DNA of 64,000 bases, taken from positions 13,167,632 through 13,231,631 of the forward strand of contig NC_066838.1 in the NCBI RefSeq assembly GCF_001640805.2. The letters are read 5' to 3'. Within the stretch, counting starts at the first letter, position 1; each line of letters begins with the position of its first letter. The notes beneath the pieces are model-generated. The model was not told the origin of the DNA. It saw nothing but the letters and a program-made list of their open reading frames with translations, and made no database searches. Below, one piece after another: positions 55,536-64,000 of the stretch. A program made the position numbers and the translations under genes. The DNA is from Lates calcarifer (Eukaryota; Chordata; Actinopteri; Centropomidae).

Positions 55536-56687
55536 GAGTAATTAGCGGACAACCTATTCAGCAGTGGACTATGACACCCTCCTGAACCTTACCCCACACA
55601 CATAAGCTCAACACTCTGATCGCCGTGGTGCCTAATGAGGGGAAATAGTTGTGGCTGCTTGTAAGGAAAATGAAGATAAAGGTCAGAAAGCCACCTTCTA
55701 CAGCTCATATCCTGGTACTATACCACATAATGTCCCTGAAAATTTATGGCATGGTCACAAAAACTATAAAATCCCTTATTTTTTTTAGGCTGAAATTTCA
55801 TATCATATGATTTGCAGCCAACAGGAGAAAACCTAAATTGTGTCAGTAGTAATAATCAAAATTTACTTGAGCATCAAAGCCTACATTCATGGTGTTCTTT
55901 ACATTCTTAACTTGGCTAATGGAAGCACATAGAGCAAGATGTTCCTCTTGTAATTTACACTATATATTTTGGCCTTTTTAACATAGAAGATTCCAGGAGC
56001 AACACTGCCCTCTTGTGTCACTGGATAGACAGCACAAACACATCGATGCACTGTGCAAAATAACACAAAGCAGAAACAAACTTTTTCCTCATGCCATTGA
56101 ATCAAACAAATCCACTCAAAACAACCAAGATGGGTTTTCAGGAAAAAAAACATTTATTCAATTGCAGCAACATAATTTGGGTGAATTAAAAACACAGGGA
56201 ACCCATCTGAAATGTTTCTTTCTACCTCATGATAGTATGGCTTGAATATAGTGGTTTACTGCAGGATCAGAGAACCATGTTCCTCAGCCAAAGCAACTCT
56301 TAGCCAATGTTACAGTATGTTGCTGACAGTTTTAAGTATATATATATATTAATGTCCCATCCAGCATTGACACACTAATGCCAATAGTTACAGTATTTTA
56401 CTATCAATTTCTGTCTTCTCAGTGCTGCATCTTGGAATGTTATTGCAAACAATGCAAGCACAGAGACTCCTGAATGCATACAAGTTGTTCACATAATTAT
56501 GTGAATGGACCTGGCAGCAATAGCCAGGATGATTTGTGGTCTTAAGTAGGGAATGTAAAGGCACTTCTTAAATTAAATGTGGAAAACTAATCTATGGAAA
56601 TGGCTGAGGGGGAGAGGACTGTAGAAGCTAACTGCAAAAAGAGGGTACATGTGACAGGGTAAAAAAAAGCAGGATGCTCTTCGTTCT

Positions 56688-56716
56688 TCACCCGCTCATC
56701 ACCATCCTGACCAGTT
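56688..56716 (-). CDS. myl6: myl6 alternative last exon, smooth-muscle type (ELVRMVMSG)
   Basis: After acceptor tttcacag the exon reads ELVRMVMSG and TGA at 56688-56690, matching the mammalian smooth-muscle form (ELVRMVLNG). The 3-prime UTR follows; AATAAA on the minus strand at 56153-56158 is a plausible poly(A) signal, 530 nt beyond the stop. Confidence 0.92.
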
Positions 56717-59486
56717 CTGTGAAAGAGATGAGAAAGAGACAAATGTCAGTTTCATGGTCTAAATATTGACAGAGACCTACTCCAACTGCAGAATGTGGAG
56801 CTAAAGCTCCTTCCTCATCCAGGTTTGATGGGCCTGGGTGGGAGATACTGCATTTGGAGGCAGATCCCCATATTCTGCTCACCCAGAGGAAAGAAGGGTT
56901 GAACTGGGTACTAGGAGAAAGAGGTGAGGTAATCATCTCTATCTCCAATTCAGCCAAAGAATTAGGCCATATCTATGATCCAAGAAGAGCTGGTTAGAGA
57001 AGCCATCCTCGCTGTATGCTTTCCTCTAGTTGAGAAGCATAGAAAAGGGGAGAAGATCAAGGGAGCTACAGTCCAGTCAGAGTGGCCAGCTACAAATTCA
57101 GCTTCCATCAGTACAGAGGAGAAAACAATCAGCACAAGAGCAACTCATTGCAGTTCTCTGGTTAGTAGAAAAAGGGACTGGTCCACTCTCCCAAAGCTGG
57201 TGGCTATACTCCAATGTAAAACACTTCTACAATGTAATAAACAGATACATCTATTTCAGTGTCTAAGAAAAGAGCAGTGCCTCTTACACCAAGAAAAGGC
57301 TTATTTTAATAGCACCGATGACATGCAAATGAGATAAGAAAAGCTGCCTCATGGCCACCACATCAATCTGCTGGAATGACTCAACAGTGGCCACCAGGCT
57401 TTCCCTGAATGAGACCAGTCACTTCCCTGTGTGTCCACAGTATCCCCTAATAAACTGAGGGGAGTCTCAGACACATGCAGAGGGCCATGCTGCAGCCAGG
57501 GGCCAAGACAGAGGGCTGCAGGAGAGATAGACAGAACAGCAAGAGGCTACACATGGGTCAAAGCCTCAGGACTAAAGATGAGAGGGACCGCCAGGCTTTC
57601 CCACAGGCACCTACAGGTCAAATCTACTTTGCAACAGCATACTGTTCCTGTTTGTCAATATGAAAAGCAAGAACTACAGCTGATTAGTGCTAGGATGGCC
57701 TGATGGGGGTGGATTATTTAACAACAGAAAATCAGGAAAGCCTGGAGGTGCCATCTCATGGTATACCCAATGCCCGTACCGGCCCTCAGCCTGACATGAT
57801 GTGGCGAACAAATGCTGTGGAGGAAGAACAGTTAACACACTGTCAGCAGATGACATTAATACACGGTCTCTCAGGGCAGACAATTAACCAAAAGCATTAA
57901 GAACAGATATATGACAGTAGCTGCTAACATGAATAGACACCCACCTCATCACATGACTAAATCAAACATTGTGACTATCTTGCATTTAAAGTACCTCCAA
58001 GGATTCCCTTTAGAAAACAAGATTTACTGAAATCTGAACATCTGCATTTACAACTCAACTCACAACTACATTTTTTTTCCTCTTAGCAATTACACAATAT
58101 TTCACGGCAACAAAACACGCATACTGTGTAATGCATAATGTTTCGTTCTCACATTGCTGATGGTTACACTGAATAGTTGGATGTTTATAGCAAGGGCATG
58201 GTCACACACCATTGGCCTAATTATAGCCTGCATCCCATCTTCTTCCTGTTTATTTCCTTTGTTCTCACCTTCATAATTGATGCAGCCATTTGCATCTTCA
58301 TGTCCTGCCAAGAGTGTCTCCACTTCCTCCTCTGTCATTTTCTCACCTGAAAATGGAACATAAAGTTGTTTACTCATATATACACACACATACATAATAT
58401 TAACATTACTGCTAATAAAAGTACACACTATATGGTTCTTAATGCAAAAGTTAATTTACAAACATGCAATCCATTTACTTTTTATAACATATATTTTCAA
58501 CTTTTAAGTAAAATAATTTGCACTGAGCTTTCCAATCGGAGGACTACAGTATTTTCCCTGATTTAAAAAGTGCCAACTATCTATTAAAGGGTGATAAAAA
58601 TGGAGCTTGCCTAGCGTGGTGAGGACGTGACGTAGCTCTGCTCCCATTACTGTGCCATTGCCCTCCTTGTCAAAGACACGCAGTCCCTCCACAAAATCCT
58701 CCATGGAGCCCTGATCTTTATTCTTAGCGATGGCCTGGAACATGGGCAGGAACTGCTCAAAGTCTAGCATCTTGGTGTTCATCTCTGCAAAAAGACGAGA
58801 ATAGTTAAGGCAATTCTCATTCTCTGAGCCTCCAGGAACTTTTTCCCACCACAATGACAATTTAATGATTTAGATTTATTATATACAAATTGCAAGAAGT
58901 TAAATTTTTCACTCTCACCCTCAGCCTTGGGGTTACCCAGGACCTTGAGCACCTCGGCATTGACAGGGTTCTGTCCCAGGGCCCGCATGACATCCCCACA
59001 CTGGCTGTAGCTGATCTTCCCATCTCCTGTCCTGTCGAACAGCAGGAATGCCTCCTTAAACTCTGCAGGATACAAAGACACATCATAAATTAGAGTTGAG
59101 ATATGAATTGTTGTGGAAACTGGAAGATAAGCAGACATGTATGGAGGAATGATACAGACATGAAGCTAGAGTGGATACAGGTGAAAACAGAAATAACAGA
59201 CAGATTGTGAAGAAAATGAGAATAAGCAGACAGGTGAAAGCACAGACTATGAAAAGTGACTAAATTTATAAATGATCTGGTTTACTGGTACAGCTACTGG
59301 TAAGCCTAAATTTAAAGAGGCAGAACACAAAGCATCGCACTGACAAGCCTGGTCAGTTTTCTTGTGCCACTCTAGACATGATAATTCTAGCCAGTCTATT
59401 CAAGAGAATTAACACTGATAAACTCTACATCTAAAGTCCTGTGTATCATTACTACTTACTCATCTGCATGGTGGAGTGTGGTGCAA

Positions 59487-59555
<69 letters not shown>

Positions 59556-61837
59556 AACACCCTTTCTTTTTCTTTTTCTTTGCGATCACCCTTTCAACTT
59601 CCTCAATTCAGCAAATAAATTTGTTAGTGATCTGGTCAGTCGGACTTTTTCACTACACATCAACAACAACACAGTAAAACAACTTTAATGCAGCACTACA
59701 TGCTCTTCTATGGATTACATTTCCAAACATATATATATATATGTCAGAAGATAAAGGTAAAAGTGAGGAAAATTGTTGCAAGGGCTCAGCTGTGTAAAGG
59801 TATTATCTTTAAGAAAATAAGACTCAGACAAGATTATTCTAAATGCCACAGATCTAAACATAAGTTTAAATAAAAAAAATTAACAAAGCTTCAAACAGAA
59901 GCTTAGAAGTCCTTTACTACAGTGATCCATAAGTTAGCACTATTTTAAAGTCTTATGTCACAGTAAGAAGTAAGAGTAAGATGTATAATTGATACATGTT
60001 CAAAGTATTCAAAGCTGCCCTTTTCTTTCTGTCTAATAATTTGTCATCCATTTCATGTTAGGAAACAAAAGATTAATGTATCAGTAGTTTCATTTATTTA
60101 TTTTAGTTTCACCAGCCTCAGAGAGAGTCTGCCTGGCAGAATGGTCTTGCAGGTGGCTTGGAACATTTTCTTTCTAAAGCAAGAAAAAACTTCATCTGAC
60201 ACCCCTACTGTTTGCCACTTTGAGAGCTTTTGAGATATTGAGATATTTTACAGCACTGTTGTCCATAAGCCTGTGAGCTACCTGTGTCTTCTAAAACATT
60301 CACTTTAACAAGTATTGAGTATTTTTGTTGTTGTTTAATTCAGTTTATCTGGGCTTTATCAACTGTCAGCAATGACACAATGTTCTTGTTGATTACAAGG
60401 TTGATAAATGTAGCTTTGATCTAACCTAAGGCATTCTAGTTAAGCTCAACAGTTTAACAACAAAAAATGCTTTGCTAAGATCCAACAATCAGGGAGATAT
60501 GGAGTTGTATTACACAATATCCGGTTAGCATGCTGTTCCTAATGTTATGGAACAAGCTATTTCCTCAAAAAAGCTCAGGCACTGTTGTTGAGTTTTTCCT
60601 GTTCTGAGGAATGTGCCTCTTCCCTTCTGGTGTGTGAGCACTTTTCCCAACACCATATTTGGTATTAGAGGAGTGGAGGAAAGTAGGAGGAGAGTCAGAG
60701 TATAACCTATTATGTCAATGGTGATTAAACAAACCAACCCTAGGACAAAAACCATCCACCACTGTATCCAGCACCAAAAAAGGGCACTTGTGGAGATGAG
60801 CCGCTTAGGAGATAATAGGCAAAGTTTAAGGCAAACTGACACAACCAGGGATGGCTACAGTCTAACAGAACAAGACTTATGAGAACAGATATGAGCTTTG
60901 GCAATGTTTGACTTCAGAAGTGCCTTTAATACATGACTGGCCACATACAAAAACACTGCAACCCACGTCAATGCTGGTGAGGGTTATAACGTTATATGCA
61001 AGATATGGCTGATTTTGACGTACCAAACAACAGTGCAAAGCGACTCTCATTCACATTTAAAACGAATTTAGTTTCTCCAAAACCAACATGCAGATCACAC
61101 CCTAAACACTCGCGAGATAAGCATCAGTTTTTGCTCTAAAGCGATCCCTTTTCACGGACTTACCATGAATCTGATCCAGGTTAAATTCAATCTGGAAAGG
61201 ACAAGCAGTTGCAAGTGGAAAGTGAAGAAACAGTACGGAAATAAAGAAGGAAAACCTAGCCTAACCACAGCTACTATGACAGGCGGGTATACAGCAGGGT
61301 GATTAGGAGATACAGGGGAAAGTGTCATCTAAACCAAGCAAGAATGAGAGCATGCAAAAGAAGCGGGATTTGGAAAATGTCAAACACACATTAAAAGACT
61401 CACCAAGGATTTGATCTTCCGAGAAGTCAGACTGTTCAAAGAGAAATTAAGCTACATGAAAATTGTCCCTTGTGCTGCGCAAAGCTAGCTCGGGTTAACT
61501 GCAAAGGCTTTTAGACATATTTTTCAGTTAGTTAGAATTAACCAAACCAAATATTCCCCAACAATAGCACATTTAGCAATGATTAACTTACACCTAGGTA
61601 CTTTAGGACATCGCTTAGCTCGTCGTGTGATTAACTTTATCTGCCGTGCAAGCTAACGCTAGCTTCTCAAAAGTTGCACTTCCGCTAGCGACCAGCGAGG
61701 CATTTCAGATATTCAAATTCAGTTGAATTGCTTTTGCAAAGATAAATCATTTTCTTGAAACAATGACACCCAACGCTAACTACACAAGCACGGCGGTCAA
61801 AAACTAGTTAAGCCTAGGGGAACGAAAAACCCACCAT
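56688..61837 (-). CDS. myl6: Myosin light chain 6 (essential light chain), with alternative exons
   Basis: Non-muscle and smooth-muscle essential light chain; binds the first IQ motif of the myosin II lever arm. Coding exons: 61835-61837 (ATG only), then either 61404-61431 or 61164-61191, then 58919-59062, 58611-58784, 58269-58346, and either 57786-57814 or 56688-56716. Each combination gives 151 residues, the exact mammalian length. The core reads [60 protein letters not shown] and [20 protein letters not shown], with [12 protein letters not shown] before the alternative end. [13 protein letters not shown] and GHEDANG favour MYL6 over MYL1 and MYL4. EF-hand loops are degenerate as usual in the family. 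The intron after exon 58611-58784 uses a GC donor. Promoter elements lie about 100-165 bp upstream. Confidence 0.95.
57786..57814 (-). CDS. myl6: myl6 alternative last exon, non-muscle type (AFVRHIMSG)
   Basis: After acceptor ttcctccacag the exon reads CA TTT GTT CGC CAC ATC ATG TCA and then GGC TGA. With the G from exon 5 the protein ends [10 protein letters not shown], matching the mammalian non-muscle form (EAFVRHILSG). Mammals include this cassette in non-muscle tissue. Confidence 0.88.
58269..59062 (-). CDS. myl6: myl6 constitutive exons 3-5
   Basis: Exon 3, 58919-59062 (144 nt); exon 4, 58611-58784 (174 nt); exon 5, 58269-58346 (78 nt). All keep phase 1 at both ends, so the core is rigidly modular. 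Exon 4 ends ACG CTA G followed by gcaagc, a GC donor, and exon 5 starts GT GAG AAA ATG, restoring [11 protein letters not shown]. Confidence 0.93.
59488..59552. repeat. (CA)n followed by poly-A in myl6 intron 2
   Basis: About 18 CA units run directly into 28 A residues, typical of microsatellites seeded by retro-insertion tails. On the myl6 transcript it is poly-U then (UG)n, about 430-490 nt upstream of exon 3. Confidence 0.93.
61164..61191 (-). CDS. myl6: myl6 alternative exon 2b (IEFNLDQIH)
   Basis: 28 nt, acceptor cctttccag, donor gtaagt, same phase as exon 2a. It reads IEFNLDQIH before EFKEAF, resembling the equivalent exon of long essential light chains (MYL1 long form, MYL6B, with IEFxxxQ). 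Using both 28-nt exons would shift the frame, so they must be mutually exclusive. It may be joined to the ATG exon here or to an unseen long N-terminal exon farther upstream. Confidence 0.82.
61404..61431 (-). CDS. myl6: myl6 alternative exon 2a (SDFSEDQIL)
   Basis: 28 nt, acceptor tttgaacag, donor gtgagt. Spliced after the ATG exon it gives [16 protein letters not shown], the counterpart of mammalian MYL6 MCDFTEDQ. It ends with one base (G) that completes the Glu codon with the next exon. Confidence 0.85.
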
Positions 61838-61864
61838 GGCTGTGTTGGCTGAGGTGTGTCCGAG

Positions 61865-64000
61865 GCGTCGACAAACCGAAGAATGTGACGGATCTTACAG
61901 CAGGGCAGGGTGAGAAAACCCTAGCAGCACTGCGTCATGACGTACAGCACGCATGACGTCCCAGCAGAAGGGAAGGCCAGGCAGCCACGCTCCATATATA
62001 GAAACAAACACTTGGGTATGGTTTGTGGAGAACTGTTCCATTAATTTTATGCCTTAAAACTCATTAAACTTTTCATCGTATAGTTAAGATGACGGGCACA
62101 TGCTGTTAATAACCGAAGGGTTAAATCTGAATTTACAGAGTGAATTTAATCCAAGCAGATAAGGTGTTAATGTAACTTATTCTGCCCTTACATTAAAAAT
62201 TAAGGGATTTACACACGTAAAGCCCCCCACCATTTAACCACACGTATTGCTTATTGTGGCTTTTTCTTGAGGGTTTGACCCTCATTGTTCAGAATGATGT
62301 ATGTGCAGAGCTGGACACTAAAATATGGAGGCTGTCCTTTACTGTAGCAATGACATTACTATCAAATGTATGTGGAGACTTGCAAAACTGTATCTCAAAC
62401 TGTAAGCATATACTGTGATCTGTAAATCTGTAAGGGAATCTGCAAATGTGTATTCAGATTTCCAAGTGCGCAGAGTGATTTAGGAATGTGTAAAAGAAAC
62501 TAACTAAACTAGGTGTAAACAAATCAGACAACATGGACTAAACTAAAATCTGTAAATATATACACAATGTATGTTACTGAGAATAAGATGAGTTTATTTG
62601 TAAAATAATCTACAAATACCCTATATGCACTCAAAAATCTGAATGTATTGTATGTATGAACTGACAGCTGTATTTAGCTTCAAGAGACGGAAAAACACAT
62701 AAGTCTTCATTCCACTTTGGGCGTGTCTCTTAATTGCTTTACATATGACTTTTGCTGCTCAGATGACAAGCCAGAGAGCTGCCAATGTGCGTGGCGATCT
62801 CTCTGTAGCTCAGGATTTTTTTTTCCTTGAGCTCAGGCTTTGTGTAGATTCCTACACAGTACACACATACAACCTGAAATACAGTTTCACAATATTTCAC
62901 ACCCGCTTACAAATAATATTGCTACAATAATACCTAATACCTCCCATACTGGAAGGCTGTTTTCACATTTATTTTCAGAAGGAGGAAATTTTCTCTGTGC
63001 TCAACATAAATCTGAGATTAAAATGTATACATACAAACATGTTGTGATATCACAGTTTGGATTCAATCCTGGTCAATCCTGGTTCAATGTGCAGCTAGTA
63101 TAAGTGTGATTTGGAAATTTTAAGTCTCTAATGCACATATAATAAGAATGGACTTTTCCATAAACTACTGAAATGAACAAAATTAGCATATTCATATATT
63201 TTGAATTTGTCAATGAAAGAGATTTATTTTTAAGCATATTTAACATGGTAATGGTTAAACACAAATATTATTCCAAGTAAATATTATTCCAAGCAGAGTG
63301 TCTTATATATCCTAAGATGTGTGAAATACATCTTCAATCAGCCTGTGCTTAACTTTACAGTAAACCAATAATTCATATTAAAACATTTTTAAGATGTTTG
63401 TCACCTTGTAATGTGTGTTTGACTTTGAAGACATTGACCCCATTTGAGACAAATTAATGCATGATTGCAGTGAATGACTTTGCTCGGCTTTGCATTAAGG
63501 ATGTGAGTATCTGGCCATGCAGGAATGATGGATTACTTTAGGCCAGCAAGATTGTGGACTGATGCCACATCTCTTAACAGCCTGGCTAAAGTGCTGTCTT
63601 TGCTCAGCAGGAGCTCTGGCCTCCTGTCATGTCTGTGATCCCACTGTGAACAGCAGCGGGTGTCTTAACATGGCCCAAATATCCTTGCAGGCGAAATGGG
63701 ACAGTCTTACACCATAAAATCATGCAGCACACACAGTGTTAATATTGAAAGCACATGACGATGGCAGCAAAGCTGAAGCACCAACAAAGCTAAAGCGTGA
63801 TAGTGCAAATTCTAATGTGGGCATCAGTTGATACTGAGTTCCTTCTTTACCTTAACAATTTTTTTTTCTATTTGACCTGTGCCTGTTTTGACCTAAGAAC
63901 ACTGTAATGGTCTGAACATATGTACTGTTAAAATGTTTTATATTTTCAGAGTTGTCCAGGTGCCTACTTGGTTTACTAAAGTCCTATATTTACTGATATC
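61865..64000. other. Region upstream of myl6, no gene seen
   Basis: AT-rich. From about 62380 to 62660 there is repeated wording of the type AATCTGTAAAT, which may be a worn dispersed repeat. I found no Ala/Pro/Lys-rich exon that could be the long N-terminus of an essential light chain, nor any other coding segment. Confidence 0.6.
61931..62001 (-). promoter_or_regulatory. myl6: myl6 promoter: TATA/CArG-like element and CRE half-sites
   Basis: CCATATATAG at 61992-62001 is one mismatch from the SRF CArG box and overlaps a TATATA motif placed about 155 bp before the ATG. TGACGT half-sites of the CRE lie at about 61938 and 61954, within 60 bp on the gene side. SRF control is known for many smooth-muscle genes; here it is inferred from the motif only. 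Confidence 0.45.

Larger units (their letters stand above)
52756..56687. other. Interval between c1ql4 and myl6, convergent 3-prime ends
   Basis: The two genes face each other. The stretch should hold both 3-prime UTRs (c1ql4 to about 53480 or 54000; myl6 down to about 56130) and otherwise nothing recognised. Confidence 0.6.

Noticed and set aside
59441..59688. Thr-His and poly-Lys frames
   Set aside because: Translation of (CA)n plus poly-A in a myl6 intron.

Overview
This window is eukaryotic nuclear DNA from a ray-finned fish. Genes are split by GT-AG introns, microsatellites and poly-A tracts are common, and several dispersed repeats look like families known from teleosts, probably percomorphs (recognised from memory, not searched). 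There are four protein-coding genes, all identified by reading the translated exons: cacna1s (minus, 403-19899), tmem9 (minus, 22990-24559), c1ql4-like (plus, 44891-52755) and myl6 (minus, 56688-61837). No tRNA, rRNA, CRISPR array or bacterial-type operon was seen.

Region 1 (1 to about 20.2 kb) holds the whole coding part of the skeletal-muscle L-type calcium channel alpha-1 subunit. I could place 44 coding exons in consistent splice phase, giving about 1836 residues once two single-base frame breaks in repeat IV (exons 30 and 33) are discounted. The four EEEE-ring glutamates are kept, but residues beside them are changed: Lys in repeats I and III, and Glu-Trp-Thr in repeat II. This fits the published view that skeletal Cav1.1 of higher teleosts acts as a voltage sensor without carrying calcium.

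Region 2 (about 20.2-24.9 kb) holds tmem9, a five-exon gene for a single-pass endosomal/lysosomal glycoprotein. The pair cacna1s-tmem9, with both genes on the same strand, matches human 1q32.1 and supports the cacna1s identity. ASCL5, which lies between them in mammals, was not found.

Region 3 (about 24.9-43.1 kb) is a gene-poor 18-kb interval. It contains a decayed LINE with reverse-transcriptase remnants (31.3-32.2 kb, minus), a LINE 3-prime tail ending in poly-A (36.1-36.46 kb), two inverted copies of a repeat with matching ends (33.56-34.09 and 36.73-37.38 kb) and several microsatellites.

Region 4 (about 43.1-53.5 kb) holds a C1q-like secreted protein, best matched to C1QL4. It has two coding exons around a 7.1-kb intron and a probable non-coding first exon beside a GA/GATA tract.

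Region 5 (about 56-62 kb) holds myl6, the essential myosin light chain. It has two alternative 28-nt second exons and two alternative last exons (AFVRHIMSG and ELVRMVMSG endings), so four 151-residue isoforms are possible. It also has a GC-AG intron and a TATA/CArG-like promoter with CRE half-sites. From 62 to 64 kb nothing coding was recognised.

Functionally, cacna1s (excitation-contraction coupling) and myl6 (non-muscle and smooth-muscle myosin II) are contractile genes. tmem9 and c1ql4 are unrelated neighbours (lysosome; synaptic or paracrine secretion).
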